From: Corynebacterium glucuronolyticum DSM 44120
GTDB lineage: Bacteria; Actinomycetota; Actinomycetes; Mycobacteriales; Mycobacteriaceae
Assembly: GCF_030440595.1 (NCBI RefSeq)
Contig: NZ_CP047452.1
Location: 1,860,001-1,924,000, forward strand
DNA: 64,000 nt
Direction of reading: 5' to 3'
In this document: positions 8,976-18,126 of the stretch, piece after piece
Layout: each line of letters begins with the position of its first letter
Position numbering within the stretch: position 1 is the stretch's first letter
Program-made: the position numbers and the translations under genes
Notes under the pieces: model-generated
Seen by the model: the letters and a program-made list of their open reading frames with translations, nothing else
Databases searched by the model: none
Told to the model about the DNA's origin: nothing

Positions 8976-9863
8976 ATGCTTCTCGGTGCGCTCTGCTATT
9001 TCCTCTGGGGGCTTTTCCCCGCCTACTTCCCACTCTTGGAGCCGGCTGGCGCGGTGGAAATCATCGCCCACCGGATCACCTGGACGGCTGTACTCATGGG
9101 TATCGTTTGCGTTGCCACGGGGGCCCATCGGGAATTGCGCGCCCTACGTGCCTCCCAGTGGGGAGTGCTCGCTGTCGCGGGGATTCTTGTCGCCTCGAAC
9201 TGGCTCATCTACGTTTTCGCGGTCAACAGCGGGCACGTTGCTGAGGCGGCTCTCGGCTACTTCATCAACCCGCTGGTAAACGTCGCCTTCGGAATGGCGA
9301 TATTCGGGGAACGGTTGCAGCCCTTGAAGAAGGTGGCCGTGGGTATTGCCACCGTCGCCGTCGTCTTCATCACCGTCGCAGAGGGGTCGTTTCCATTCCT
9401 CGGTGTCGGTGTCGCCGTCACGTTTGCCCTTTATGGGGCAGTAAAGAAGAAGGTGACAATCTCCTCTGTCGCCTCGGTCACTGCGGAGACAGCCGTCCTT
9501 GCGCCGTTCGCCATCGCTTTCCTCGTTTACATGGAGGCCACCGGTTCCGGCACGTTTACGGGCAATGGCCCCGGTCACGCGGCTCTCCTGTCCACCACCG
9601 GCATCGTCACGGGCGTACCGCTTTTACTCTTCGGCACGGCGGTGCAGCGGGTCAGCCTCTCCACAATGGGGATGTTGCAGTTCATCTCCCCCACGATGCA
9701 GTTCTTTTGGGCGCTGCTTGTCACCCACGAGGAGTTCAGTACCACCCGCTGGGTGGGGTTCTTCATCATCTGGGTGGCAATCGGAATGTACCTTGTCAGT
9801 GACGCACGCACGGCACGTACCCGCCGTTCACGGCTTGTCGACGATCAGGTGAACCCAACCTAG
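8976..9863 (+). CDS. rarD: EamA-family transporter RarD
   Basis: The 295-residue protein has about ten hydrophobic segments and the RarD signature near the N-terminus (YFLWGLFPAYFPLLEPAG, then HRITWTA). The family belongs to the drug/metabolite transporters. The substrate of RarD is unknown; a chloramphenicol-sensitivity link has been proposed for the family. The ATG lacks a Shine-Dalgarno sequence, and TACCAT lies eight bases before it, so a leaderless transcript is possible. The gene is divergent from dnaE and convergent with the lipoprotein gene at 9974. The 273-base dnaE-rarD spacer is rich in short imperfect copies of CACGGTGCGCCC. Confidence 0.88.
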   Translation: MLLGALCYFLWGLFPAYFPLLEPAGAVEIIAHRITWTAVLMGIVCVATGAHRELRALRASQWGVLAVAGILVASNWLIYVFAVNSGHVAEAALGYFINPLVNVAFGMAIFGERLQPLKKVAVGIATVAVVFITVAEGSFPFLGVGVAVTFALYGAVKKKVTISSVASVTAETAVLAPFAIAFLVYMEATGSGTFTGNGPGHAALLSTTGIVTGVPLLLFGTAVQRVSLSTMGMLQFISPTMQFFWALLVTHEEFSTTRWVGFFIIWVAIGMYLVSDARTARTRRSRLVDDQVNPT

Positions 9864-9871
9864 CTGATCGC

Positions 9872-9899
9872 TAACTAGGCGCACATAACTAGGCGCGCA
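9872..9899. repeat. Tandem repeat, 2 copies of 14 bp
   Basis: TAACTAGGCGCACA followed at once by TAACTAGGCGCGCA, in the 110-base gap between the convergent rarD and lipoprotein genes. Confidence 0.85.
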
Positions 9900-9907
9900 G
9901 TGGTGTC

Positions 9908-9937
9908 TACGGGGATGGCCCATACGGGGATGGCTAT
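9908..9937. repeat. Tandem repeat, 2 copies of 15 bp
   Basis: Two units starting TACGGGGATGGC, identical over the first 12 bases. This is a second small duplication within the same 110-base gap. Confidence 0.85.
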
Positions 9938-9973
9938 ACCGGAAAGGCCCACGCTGGAAGGGTTTGTACTGCA

Positions 9974-10483
9974 TTATTCGCCGACGCGCACCGGGCGTAC
10001 ACCGACAAAGCCCCACGTGGCATCCGACGGAAGAACCTCCACATGGAGGACGGTCGGGTCCTCGTGCATGGCGACGAGTGTGTCTGGATCGGTAAAAACA
10101 ACGAGTCCCGCAGCAACGTCGGCACCCGCGATTTTTCCGTACGTGTGGAAAAGCTCCTCGCGGGTCGCATAGGGCCCTGGTTCCGGCACCGTCACGGGGG
10201 CACGATCAGAAAAAACAACCTGACTCACGCGCTGGCTGGGGTAACGATCGGCAAAGGCCGCGGCGTCGGCAAGCGGAAGCGGTGTGACGAAGGTGACCAT
10301 GGCCCAGGAGGTGACGCCGGGGCGAGCAAACGGCGTGCGCGCCATGTATTCGGCAACAGTTTCACCGGACTCCGGGCCAAGCTGGTCTTCATATATCGGG
10401 GCCTTGTCCGGTGCCGAGCAGCCAGACAGCGTGCACACGAGCCCCACGGCCGTAGCCACCGCGAGCAACCGTCTAGTTCTCAC
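9974..10483 (-). CDS. Putative lipoprotein of unknown function
   Basis: The frame is read from a GTG at 10483 that overlaps the end of the pseudouridine synthase gene by 11 bases, giving 169 residues. The N-terminus is a clear lipoprotein signal: RTRR, a hydrophobic stretch, then the lipobox LSGC, with Cys at about residue 22. The mature part has no recognised domain and no further cysteine-rich or repeat motif. Overlap with the upstream gene suggests one transcript with lspA and the pseudouridine synthase. The open frame runs further upstream, but that part is the other frame of the neighbouring gene. This product would be a substrate of LspA, encoded two genes upstream. Confidence 0.7.
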   Translation of the reverse strand: MRTRRLLAVATAVGLVCTLSGCSAPDKAPIYEDQLGPESGETVAEYMARTPFARPGVTSWAMVTFVTPLPLADAAAFADRYPSQRVSQVVFSDRAPVTVPEPGPYATREELFHTYGKIAGADVAAGLVVFTDPDTLVAMHEDPTVLHVEVLPSDATWGFVGVRPVRVGE

Positions 10484-11393
10484 GGAGAATCTCCAGCGCA
10501 TGCGACAAATCCTCCGGGTAATCCGACTCGATAACAAGATGTTTGCCGTTCGGGTGGTCGAATCCCAGGGACACGGCGTGCAACCACTGCCGGTTGAGTC
10601 CCAACCTCTTGGCGAGTTTCGGATCGCACCCGTACATGGGATCGCCCACGCACGGATGGTGAAGCGAGGAGAAGTGTACGCGAATCTGGTGTGTGCGCCC
10701 CGTTTCCAGGTGCACCTTGAGCAGGGAAGCCTCGCGGAAGGCCTCCAACGTCTCGTAGTGGGTGACGGCCATCTTGCCACCCTCGACGACGGCGAACTTG
10801 TAGCTCTTCTTCGGGTGGCGCCCAATCGGTGCCTCGATTGTCCCCTCCAGCGGATCCGGATGCCCCTGCACCACAGCGTGGTAGGTCTTGTCCACGGTGC
10901 GCTCCCGAAACGCCCGCTTAAGAAGCGTATATGCGCGCTCAGAACGAGCGATGACCATGACACCGCTCGTACCCACATCCAACCGGTGCACAATGCCTTT
11001 GCGCTCCGGCGGGCCTGAGGTGGTGACGTCGATGCCCGCGGCGGCCAGACCACCGAGGACGGTCTTTCCTTCCCACCCCACAGTCGGGTGCGCGGCGACA
11101 CCGACGGGCTTATCCACCACGACGACATCGGAGTCCACGTGGAGAATCTTCATCCCCACTACCTCCTCTGCCTGCGGCAGAAGGGGCTTTTTTGGCCCGG
11201 GTAGGCGCACATCAACCCACGTTCCTGGGGTGAGCCGCGTGGATTTACTGATGATCATGTCATCCTGGCGCACTCCCTCGTCAGCGATGATCTCGGCGAC
11301 GGCGGACCGGGACAATCCCAGAAGCTTAGAGAGCCCTTGATCAGCGCGCAGGCCACCGAGTCCTTCCGGAATGGGAAGCCTCCGCACCGTCAT
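10473..11393 (-). CDS. RluA-family rRNA pseudouridine synthase (RluD-like)
   Basis: The 306-residue enzyme has an N-terminal S4 RNA-binding domain (about residues 15-60) and the RluA catalytic motif [19 protein letters not shown], with the nucleophile Asp139. It converts uridines in 23S rRNA to pseudouridine; RluD targets helix 69, but the exact sites here are not shown by sequence. Its ATG overlaps the lspA stop codon in an ATGA arrangement, so the two are translationally coupled. The pairing lspA-rluD is common across bacteria. Confidence 0.93.
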   Translation of the reverse strand: MTVRRLPIPEGLGGLRADQGLSKLLGLSRSAVAEIIADEGVRQDDMIISKSTRLTPGTWVDVRLPGPKKPLLPQAEEVVGMKILHVDSDVVVVDKPVGVAAHPTVGWEGKTVLGGLAAAGIDVTTSGPPERKGIVHRLDVGTSGVMVIARSERAYTLLKRAFRERTVDKTYHAVVQGHPDPLEGTIEAPIGRHPKKSYKFAVVEGGKMAVTHYETLEAFREASLLKVHLETGRTHQIRVHFSSLHHPCVGDPMYGCDPKLAKRLGLNRQWLHAVSLGFDHPNGKHLVIESDYPEDLSHALEILREN

Positions 11394-11986
11394 TGTCCCA
11401 GCTCCTCTGCGGCTTCCTCCACTTTCTCACCGGTGGCATCAGCGGTTGTTTCTGTACCTGCTTTTCCGGTCGACTTCTTATTTGATTTCCCGCTTTTTTC
11501 TTCCTCAGCTCCTTGCTCTTCAAGGAGCACACCGATGATGAATATGACGACACCGACGGTGATCGCGGAATCAGCAATGTTAAAAATGGCGAAGCTGCCC
11601 ACGGAAATGAAGTCGACGACATGGCCGATGAAGAAACCCGGCGCGCGGAACAGTCGGTCGATGACGTTACCCAATGCTCCGCCAGCGATGAGCGCGACTC
11701 CGATTGCCGTCCAGTTGCTTGTGAGCCGGGGCAGGAAATAGGTGAATACGGCCACAATGAATACAAGCTGGATGGTGGTGAACACCCACGTGGCGTTCTC
11801 TCCCATGGAGAATGCCGCCCCGGAATTGAAGGTAAGGAGGAACCGGAACCAATCGCCGACGATGGGGACCTTCTCCCCCGGGCTCATATTGGCAAGAACC
11901 AGTGTTTTTACTACCTGGTCGATGACGGCAACGATGAGCGTTACTGCTAGAACTAACCTTCCATATCTTCTCGTGAGTGTAGCCAC
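11390..11986 (-). CDS. lspA: Lipoprotein signal peptidase (signal peptidase II)
   Basis: The 198-residue membrane aspartyl protease cleaves prolipoproteins before the lipidated cysteine. The two catalytic aspartates are in GNVIDR and FNIADSAIT, and four membrane segments are visible. A C-terminal tail of about 45 Glu/Lys/Ala-rich residues goes beyond the family core and is expected to be cytoplasmic. An upstream GTG at 12055 keeps the frame open, but GTG 11986 places the first membrane segment near the N-terminus as usual and sits seven bases after a -10 element, so a leaderless start is preferred. The genes for at least three lipoproteins lie nearby. Confidence 0.92.
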   Translation of the reverse strand: MATLTRRYGRLVLAVTLIVAVIDQVVKTLVLANMSPGEKVPIVGDWFRFLLTFNSGAAFSMGENATWVFTTIQLVFIVAVFTYFLPRLTSNWTAIGVALIAGGALGNVIDRLFRAPGFFIGHVVDFISVGSFAIFNIADSAITVGVVIFIIGVLLEEQGAEEEKSGKSNKKSTGKAGTETTADATGEKVEEAAEELGQ

Positions 11987-11993
11987 CTCAATA

Positions 11994-12023
11994 TTGTTAC
12001 CTATGACAGCGGGTAATTGCCAA
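11994..12023 (-). promoter_or_regulatory. Likely promoter of lspA
   Basis: On the minus strand TTGGCA (12023-12018) and TAACAA (11999-11994) are separated by 18 bases. The GTG start follows seven bases after the -10 element, so transcription probably begins at or next to the start codon. Confidence 0.5.
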
Positions 12024-12204
12024 TGGCACGCTCCCACCCCGTCGCACGCTGTCACGAACCATACCTATTCCCCTCACTTTTTCCTCCCCCGTCCCGCGAC
12101 GGTGCGCGGGCACCGTCGCACCAGTTCCCCTGGACACCATCGGACTTGTTTTTTTCATCAACCTCGCACTGCGATCTGCGCGGTACGAGGCCGACGCGGA
12201 CAAT

Positions 12205-12290
12205 GCCCAAGCTGGCGCTCGTATATCCCGGGCAACGCCCAAGCTGGCGCTCGTATATCCCGGGCAACGCCCAAGCGTGCACTCCTATAC
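12205..12290. repeat. Tandem repeat, 2.7 copies of 32 bp
   Basis: Two identical 32-bp units (starting GCCCAAGCTGGCGCTCGTAT) are followed by a third, diverged partial unit. Each full unit holds CCCGGG. They lie 60-140 bases upstream of the lipoprotein gene at 12347. Identical copies suggest a recent duplication. Confidence 0.95.
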
Positions 12291-12346
12291 CTCTAGCTGA
12301 GAAAGGCCGAGCCTTGATTGTCTGCCACGACTCCGCCTCCATTATC

Positions 12347-13306
12347 GTGAGAGGAGTGAAGAATACTGTTATCCGCGCTGTCTTGTCTGTCAGTATCATT
12401 GCCACGCTCACTCTGACGGGGTGTGCCTCAGATGACTCCGCCTCCAGCTCATCCCCCACCACCACGAGTGTGAAGGCGGCTATCTCCGCGCCACGGGTGA
12501 CAGTGCTCACTCCTGGCGAGGGCAACCGCGTCCCCGTCGCCTACCAAGATATGGATGCCACGCAGCAGGCACCGTTTAACGTTAGTCTCGGCTTTTCTCA
12601 AGACGCCGTCCCCTCAGCACAGGTTGCGTCCCAGCCACCGTCCGAGGTCTCCGGGGCACCACTCACCGCATCCGCCAGCCTATCCACTACGCAGTTAACC
12701 GACGATGAAGCGGGTGCCTCCCGCAGCGTCAGCATGACGCTCACCGAGCTGACACGCAAGGATCCCTCGGCAGCAAGCGTTGCCGATACTGTAGATGTCA
12801 GCGTCGCCAACGGGATCACAGTGCTCTGGGATGCCACCGGCACAGGTCGCGTCACGGCCATTAGCTACGATCTTCCTGAAGGAAGCAACGACCAGGTCAA
12901 CGCGCTCCTAGAAGGGTACGTGTCCGCTCTCCTCGGGCAGCTCGTTATCTTCCCCGACGAGCCGCTGGCGCCCGGTGCGCGCTGGACTGTGGAGATGCCC
13001 GTCATTGGCGAATCTAACACCTCACAGGAAACCACCTACACACTCATCAGCCACGAGGGCACGACAGTTGTCGTCGATGCCACTATCTCCCAGCGTCCGA
13101 CGGTAGGTTCCCTCACCCTGGACAGCGGAGAGAAGGTAGATATCCAATCCGCAGAAACGTCCAGCAATGCCCGGGTGACCATCGATTTGACCAAGCCCTT
13201 CCCCGTGGCAGGCAGGTCCTCTTTCACCACCCGCACGGTTTACGGAAACGCCACAAGCCAGTACGCCGTTGTCCAGGACGCTCACCAATCCACCGTATTT
13301 GACTAG
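12347..13306 (+). CDS. Putative secreted lipoprotein of unknown function
   Basis: Read from GTG 12347 the product has 319 residues; GTG 12356, behind GAGAGGA, is an alternative. The N-terminus shows a basic start, a hydrophobic segment and the lipobox LTGC, then a Ser/Thr-rich linker. The mature part is mostly beta-rich and polar, without a recognised domain, cysteine pairs or catalytic motif. Phrases such as PGARWTVEMPVIGE and FTTRTVYGNAT resemble DUF-type actinobacterial lipoproteins with repeated beta strands. A much longer open frame exists upstream, but it crosses the tandem repeat and lacks a signal peptide, so it is rejected as the start. Confidence 0.75.
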   Translation: MRGVKNTVIRAVLSVSIIATLTLTGCASDDSASSSSPTTTSVKAAISAPRVTVLTPGEGNRVPVAYQDMDATQQAPFNVSLGFSQDAVPSAQVASQPPSEVSGAPLTASASLSTTQLTDDEAGASRSVSMTLTELTRKDPSAASVADTVDVSVANGITVLWDATGTGRVTAISYDLPEGSNDQVNALLEGYVSALLGQLVIFPDEPLAPGARWTVEMPVIGESNTSQETTYTLISHEGTTVVVDATISQRPTVGSLTLDSGEKVDIQSAETSSNARVTIDLTKPFPVAGRSSFTTRTVYGNATSQYAVVQDAHQSTVFD

Positions 13307-13567
13307 CACGTTTGGGCCTCGGACCTTTAATTCGCACCGCTTTGCTTGGGACCGTGTGGCTGCGACCGCGTAGTTAAGATGTCTCCTTCTCGTTGGCCAT
13401 TGCTTCAACAGCCATCTGAGCCCTTCCCGCTGCACCTGCACACCGTGTTTAACGCGTGAGCGTTGGCATCGAAAAGCTAAAAACAGTTACGAAGTAGTGC
13501 GGTGAAGGAAAGGGAACAGAAGTGGGGAAAAATAGAGCGCAGCGAGCCTGTGCGGGAGACCCGCGGC

Positions 13568-13658
13568 AATTCCAACGGGAAACCAGTAAGAATTCCGTCG
13601 GGAAACCAGTGGGAAGTCCGGCCGGTAACCGGTGGGAATTCCGGCGGGAATGGTAAGG
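13568..13658. repeat. Tandem repeat, 4 diverged copies of 23 bp
   Basis: Four consecutive units of 23, 23, 23 and 22 bases with consensus AATTCCGGCGGGAAACCAGT plus three bases. They lie in the 516-base gap between the lipoprotein gene and the ABC-F gene. The copies have diverged, so the array is older than the 32-bp repeat at 12205. The rest of this gap (13307-13567) shows nothing recognisable. Confidence 0.9.
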
Positions 13659-13713
13659 AGCATCCTCCGCGCAGAGCCCGCACACAATCCGCACCGCCAT
13701 ATTTAGGTTTTAG

Positions 13714-13810
13714 GTGGTGAGCGAAATAAAATAGAAAGGGTTAAAGTTATCTGGGCTTTCTACCTGGGATACCGGCACGCCCCTGTGCCCGCGCAATGAG
13801 CCCACTTACG
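13714..13810 (+). promoter_or_regulatory. Possible leader of the ABC-F gene: mini-ORF and hairpins
   Basis: A six-codon frame (GTG at 13714, stop TAG at 13732-13734) is followed by a possible stem AGAAAG / CTTTCT and a second small stem GGCAC / GTGCC. Antibiotic-related ABC-F genes are often controlled by a translated leader peptide and attenuator. Here the pattern is only suggestive, and the mini-ORF has no good ribosome site. Confidence 0.25.
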
Positions 13811-13823
13811 TTGTGAGGAAGAC

Positions 13824-15494
13824 ATGAAAAAGTACGTTAAAGCCGACGGCGTGAGCTTTTCTTACCCCGGCGGCACACGGATCCTCACCGACATCACATT
13901 CACCGTAGGGGCAGGCCAAGTCGCCGGATTAATCGGGGAAAACGGTTCCGGTAAATCCACCACCCTGTCCCTCCTCGCGGGCCTCCACCAGCCAGATGCA
14001 GGAACTCTCCATCTCCCCGAGCACACGCGTTTCCTGCCACAGGAAGTCAGCCTCCGGCCCGACAACACCGTGCAGGACCTCATCGACCACGCGGTTGGGG
14101 AAGTCCAGGACATCGAAAAAGACATCGTCGAGCTTTCCGCACGCCTCGCCGAAGCACCCAACCTTGTCAGCCTGTCCACCGCCTACGACGATGCCCTCGC
14201 ACGCGCTGACGCATTCCAACTGTGGACCCTTGATTCACGCATTGAGCAGGTACTTACCGGCCTCGGGGTGGAAAACCTCGACCGGCGCGCCACGATCGCG
14301 GAGATCTCCGGTGGCCAGCGCCGCCGTCTCGCCCTCGCTATGCTGCTGGTCTCCCCCGCTGACTGCTTACTTATCGACGAGCCGACGAACCACCTCGACG
14401 ACGATGCTACCGACTTCATCATCGACGAGCTGAAAAACTACCGCGGTCCGGTCATCACCGCCAGCCACAACCGCTACTACCTGGACAACGCCGCCAACTG
14501 CATTATCGACCTCGACCCGGGGCTTGCCCCGGAGGGCGGGCGCGGCGAAGCAACTCGCCAAGCCACGTTTTTCACCGGCACCTTCTCCGATTACCTCGGG
14601 GAACGTGACAAGACACGCGAACGCTGGCGCTCCCTGTACAACGCTCAAGAAAACGAACGGGCGATGCTGGAGAACAAGCTGTATAAGCGGGAAGAAGATA
14701 TCTTCCACTCCACGGAGAACAAGACAGAGGTGCGCAAGTCTGCCAAGTTCTTCGCCGATCGCGCGGCGAAGACAGCCGGAACCCGCATCCGGCAAGCGAA
14801 AAACCGCCTGGAGGAACTCCAGCGCAACGCGCTCCCCGAGCCACCACACCCGCTCACCTTTGCCACCGGCAACACCGATCAGGTGACGGTGACGCGGTCC
14901 CCGGAGCCGTCGATAAGCCTCTTCGACATCGCCGTAGAAGACCGTATGCCGAACGTCGACCTGGATATCTACGACCGCGAGCACGTCCTTATTGAGGGAG
15001 TCAACGGCGCCGGAAAGTCGACGCTTCTCGGCGTCATTGCGGGGACCGTGCCCTTCAGCGAAGGCTTTATGACCATTGCCGAGGAACTCACCGTGGGATA
15101 CCTCGCGCAGGATTCCCGGTGGGATGACATGGGAAAGAGCGCCGCAGACACCTTCGCCGCAGCGGTTCCTGCAGGTTCACCGTCCTTGGAGGAAATGGGG
15201 CTGCTCACCGCGGACAAGGCACGGCTGCCCATGCGCTCCCTCAGCTTGGGGCAACGGCGTCGCGTCGCCATCGGGATTACACTCGCCTCCCCGCCGGACA
15301 TTCTGCTTCTCGACGAGCCGACCAACCACATCTCCCTTACCCTCGCTGAGGATCTGGAACGGGCGATCGCGGCCTTCCCCGGCATCGTCATCGTCGCAAG
15401 CCACGACCGCTGGCTCCGCGACCGCTGGCAAGGCCGACGTTTCGCTATGAGCCATGAGGAGGGGCTGACGGAGCTCGCAGGTAGCTCCCGCTAA
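13824..15494 (+). CDS. ABC-F family ATPase (ribosome-associated)
   Basis: The 556-residue protein has two ATP-binding cassettes and no membrane segment, which defines ABC-F. The first cassette has Walker A GENGSGKST, signature SGGQRRRLAL and Walker B CLLIDEPTNHLDD. The linker region (about residues 250-345) is basic and predicted helical, as in the P-site tRNA interaction motif. The second has GVNGAGKST, SLGQRRRVAI and ILLLDEPTNHIS. ABC-F proteins bind the ribosomal E site; some give resistance to macrolides, lincosamides or pleuromutilins, others are translation factors. This one is not clearly EttA. GTGAGGAAG precedes the ATG. Confidence 0.92.
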   Translation: MKKYVKADGVSFSYPGGTRILTDITFTVGAGQVAGLIGENGSGKSTTLSLLAGLHQPDAGTLHLPEHTRFLPQEVSLRPDNTVQDLIDHAVGEVQDIEKDIVELSARLAEAPNLVSLSTAYDDALARADAFQLWTLDSRIEQVLTGLGVENLDRRATIAEISGGQRRRLALAMLLVSPADCLLIDEPTNHLDDDATDFIIDELKNYRGPVITASHNRYYLDNAANCIIDLDPGLAPEGGRGEATRQATFFTGTFSDYLGERDKTRERWRSLYNAQENERAMLENKLYKREEDIFHSTENKTEVRKSAKFFADRAAKTAGTRIRQAKNRLEELQRNALPEPPHPLTFATGNTDQVTVTRSPEPSISLFDIAVEDRMPNVDLDIYDREHVLIEGVNGAGKSTLLGVIAGTVPFSEGFMTIAEELTVGYLAQDSRWDDMGKSAADTFAAAVPAGSPSLEEMGLLTADKARLPMRSLSLGQRRRVAIGITLASPPDILLLDEPTNHISLTLAEDLERAIAAFPGIVIVASHDRWLRDRWQGRRFAMSHEEGLTELAGSSR

Positions 15495-15531
15495 GAAAAC
15501 GGTCGCGCCGCCTTTCCACTGTTCCTCATAA

Positions 15532-15586
15532 CCGGCTCGTCAGAGCCGGCTCGTCAGAGCCGACTCGTCAGAGCCGACTCTCACAG
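15532..15586. repeat. Tandem repeat, 4 copies of 14 bp
   Basis: Units CCGGCTCGTCAGAG, CCGGCTCGTCAGAG, CCGACTCGTCAGAG and a shortened CCGACTCTCACAG. They lie just downstream of the ABC-F gene and before the terminator of the convergent lipoprotein gene. Confidence 0.92.
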
Positions 15587-15612
15587 CGAAGACGCAAACC
15601 GGAACCAAAATG

Positions 15613-15645
15613 AAAAAGCGCGCATGCCGTGTGGAATGCGCGCTT
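15613..15645 (-). terminator. Intrinsic terminator of the MTB12-like gene
   Basis: A perfect 10-bp stem AAGCGCGCAT / ATGCGCGCTT with a 10-base loop, followed on the minus strand by a T-run. It lies 48 bases beyond the stop codon at 15694. Confidence 0.9.
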
Positions 15646-15693
15646 AAGCGTTGTTGAAACTGGCTGCTCCAGCCGGTGCCGTGGGACTCTACG

Positions 15694-16329
15694 TTACTGA
15701 ACCGGAGCCTCAGCGGGAGCCGATGCCTCGGCAGGTGCCGGTGCCGGGTCTACACCCTCGGCGGGAGCTGCGGGGGCTGCAGGATCAACGGGGGCAGGTG
15801 CAGCGTTGCCACCGAGGCACATCGGGGGAACCTGCTCAGGCTGTACGGTGTTCTGGATGAGGGTACATGCCCACTGCTGAGAGAGCTTCCAGTGGCCGTC
15901 CTCGAAAACGAACTCAACGTTCTCGGCGGTCTGGGGAGCCATATCCGGCAGCGTGAAGTTCACGGTAGCCAGGACGGAATCCGGGGTGTAACCGGGGAGC
16001 ACCGGCTCAACGACGGTGAAGTTCGCGCCAGACTCGGCCTTGGACTGGGTCATGGTCTCGAAGAGCTCAGGAGCGGTCTCGCCACCTTGGACGGTGAGGA
16101 TCTTCTGCTCAACCGTGGCAGCCGGATCAGTTGCGGTTGCGATGACCGCATTAAGGTCCGCTACCGTCGGCAATGCGGCGGCGCTGGGGGCAGCCTCAGA
16201 GGTGGTGGACTCAACAGCCGCAGAAGTCGTCGCAGACGTCGTCGTATCGTCAGATCCGCCGCCACATGCGCTCACGAACACGGACAGGCCCATCGCCATG
16301 GCAGCTAGTGCAATCTTCGAGGTTTTCAC
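15694..16329 (-). CDS. MTB12-like low-molecular-weight antigen, putative lipoprotein
   Basis: The 211-residue product has a signal peptide with a lipobox-like VSAC before a Gly/Ser/Thr-rich linker. The middle part (about residues 55-160), including VEQKILTVQGGE and FEDGHWKLSQQWAC, resembles the MTB12/CFP-2 family of secreted mycobacterial antigens. Two cysteines (QWAC and MCLGG) could form a disulfide. The last 35 residues are almost only Pro, Ala and Glu and may reach into or across the cell wall. GGAG lies three bases before the GTG start. Function is unknown; the family is known for immune recognition. Confidence 0.8.
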   Translation of the reverse strand: MKTSKIALAAMAMGLSVFVSACGGGSDDTTTSATTSAAVESTTSEAAPSAAALPTVADLNAVIATATDPAATVEQKILTVQGGETAPELFETMTQSKAESGANFTVVEPVLPGYTPDSVLATVNFTLPDMAPQTAENVEFVFEDGHWKLSQQWACTLIQNTVQPEQVPPMCLGGNAAPAPVDPAAPAAPAEGVDPAPAPAEASAPAEAPVQ

Positions 16330-16406
16330 GATTCTCCTTTTCCGGTGGCTCCCGCTACCGTTAGTCGGCTGTTACTTCGGCCACTTCTTATCCACTGGCC
16401 ACAATC

Positions 16407-16479
16407 GTCTACATCGTACACGCGTAGACACCGTTACCAAAAAGTAATAAACGGTTCCGGCTGACTCACGTTACGTAAC
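16407..16479. promoter_or_regulatory. Two palindromic elements upstream of the MTB12-like gene
   Basis: An inverted repeat GTCTAC-N11-GTAGAC (16407-16429) and a perfect 10-bp palindrome GTTACGTAAC (16470-16479) lie 78-150 bases before the start of the MTB12-like gene. They may be operators, but neither matches a regulator site I can name with confidence. The gap continues to 16829 with the 46-bp repeat. Confidence 0.4.
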
Positions 16480-16727
16480 CCACCCTCTGACACAATCAGA
16501 CTGTCATTATTCATAACGGCCGCCACATAGTCAAGGTCCCCGTCTGACCAATGTTTCTTTTTCTTTCGGGTTTCTCACTGCCCACTGTTGCTGCCTCCCG
16601 CGAACCAGCTCATCTGTGCCCACACCTACTCGCGTGTCCTATCCCACACTGACTGCAGAAAACAGACCACACGTCGCTTTCCCCGGTGCTCCTCGGCTAC
16701 TCCCTCACACCCTCGCTTTGCTCGCAG

Positions 16728-16803
16728 AGGTTTCCTTGCTTACCTCACGGAGTTATCCTCGCTCACCCCGCGAAGGTTTCCTCGCTAAACCCACGGAGTT
16801 ATC
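16728..16803. repeat. Direct repeat, 2 copies of 30 bp at 46-bp spacing
   Basis: Two 30-bp segments starting AGGTTTCCT and ending CACGGAGTTATC match at 26 positions. The second ends 26 bases before the start codon of the asparaginase gene, so the repeat may lie in its promoter or leader. Confidence 0.8.
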
Positions 16804-16829
16804 AGATGTCCGGTGTTAAGGTTACGTAT

Positions 16830-17771
16830 ATGACTAATGCCGTTCCTTCACGTCACATCGTCGTCGTCACAACCGGTGGCACAATCGCTTGCACCGCCGA
16901 CGAACAGGGAGCCCTCGTCCCCACCAAAACTGGAGACGATCTGATTGAAGCAATCACCCCGCAACTGGAGGGATCCGGAATCTCCCTGTCCTGGCATCCA
17001 CTTACCCAGCTCGACTCCTCCTCCCTCACGATGAAGGATCTCGATCTGATCGTCGGCTGCATCCGGGAGGTTTTCGAGGACGAATCTGTCGACGGCATTG
17101 TGGTCACCCACGGCACCGACTCGATGGAGGAGTCCGCGCTCGCCGTCGATACGCTTATCGACGACCCCCGGCCGGTCATTTTCACCGGCGCTCAGCACCC
17201 GTTCGACGACCCGGACACAGACGGCCCCCAAAATCTCTTCGAGGCTGTCATGACGGCAGGCGAACCGTCCGCCTGCGGGATCGGCACCCTCATTGTCTTC
17301 GGCCACGCTGTGATCCCCGCCCGTGGCGCCCTCAAATTTCACACGTCAGACGAACTCGCGTTCGGTACGAACGCCCCCGAGGAGCCTGAGCGCGCAGACC
17401 CCGTCCCGCCTGTGACTCTCGCCGACACCCGCGTCGACGTGCTTTACGCCTACCCCGGCGCGCCACGGGACCTCATCGATAACGCCCTCGCCAGCGGTTC
17501 CCAGGGCATTGTCGTGGAGGCAATGGGCAACGGCAACGTGGGCACTGAGTTTGCCGAGGGCCTGGGCGATGTACTGGAAAAGGGCATCCCCGTTGTCATC
17601 TCCACCCGTGTGCCCCGCGGTGATGTGTCCGGCACCTACGGCGGTGTCGGCGGCGGAAAGACACTCCTCGACAAGGGTGCGCTGGGATCAAAGTACTTCC
17701 GCGCCGGTCAGTCCCGCATCCTCCTGGCCATCGCCATTGCATCCGGTAGACACCCGGCAACGTTGTTTTAG
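16830..17771 (+). CDS. L-asparaginase
   Basis: The 313-residue enzyme hydrolyses asparagine to aspartate and ammonia. Both catalytic threonine motifs are present: TTGGTIAC at residues 14-21, with the nucleophile Thr18, and THGTDSMEE at about residues 93-101. Length and motifs fit the bacterial type I/II family. No signal peptide is seen from this start, so the enzyme is probably cytoplasmic. ATG 16830 is chosen because AAGG lies nine bases upstream; ATG 16806 and a longer frame to 16686 are open but lack family similarity. An amino-acid permease gene lies across dinB on the other strand. Confidence 0.93.
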   Translation: MTNAVPSRHIVVVTTGGTIACTADEQGALVPTKTGDDLIEAITPQLEGSGISLSWHPLTQLDSSSLTMKDLDLIVGCIREVFEDESVDGIVVTHGTDSMEESALAVDTLIDDPRPVIFTGAQHPFDDPDTDGPQNLFEAVMTAGEPSACGIGTLIVFGHAVIPARGALKFHTSDELAFGTNAPEEPERADPVPPVTLADTRVDVLYAYPGAPRDLIDNALASGSQGIVVEAMGNGNVGTEFAEGLGDVLEKGIPVVISTRVPRGDVSGTYGGVGGGKTLLDKGALGSKYFRAGQSRILLAIAIASGRHPATLF

Positions 17772-17813
17772 ACTCCGCGTGGACGTTGAGGTTAACACCG
17801 CCACGTAGGAAGA

Positions 17814-17842
17814 GGGAGGCGACGCAAAAAGTGTCGCCTCCC
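17814..17842 (+). terminator. Terminator-like hairpin after the asparaginase gene
   Basis: A perfect 10-bp stem GGGAGGCGAC / GTCGCCTCCC with a 9-base loop, 42 bases after the stop codon. Only two T's follow. A second, bulged GC-rich hairpin (17880-17912) lies between it and the convergent dinB gene. The rest of the 355-base gap shows nothing else. Confidence 0.7.
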
Positions 17843-18126
17843 TTGTCGCATTACGTAGTGAGCCATCCCCTTCCTCCATCTGCGCCTCGGAGATCACCTC
17901 CCGAGGCTGCGCAGGATCGTCGCACTGACGCTCCTCCATCACGTACTTCTCAGCCTGTGCATCCTGATCAATCGATCTCCGGATGAGAGTATTCTCCCGA
18001 CCACTTCACCCCGGACTCTTCTCTTCCAGGTGGCAGGCCCTTTTTGTGCGAGCTCGCCGATATAACCTGCACCGCGCTTCACCCCGCTCCTAGAGCAGTC
18101 ATCGGTGCCTTGGCACGTGAACCGCG

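Noticed and set aside
12017..12346. N-terminal extension of the lipoprotein at 12347
   Set aside because: It crosses the 32-bp tandem repeat and would bury the signal peptide about 110 residues inside the protein.
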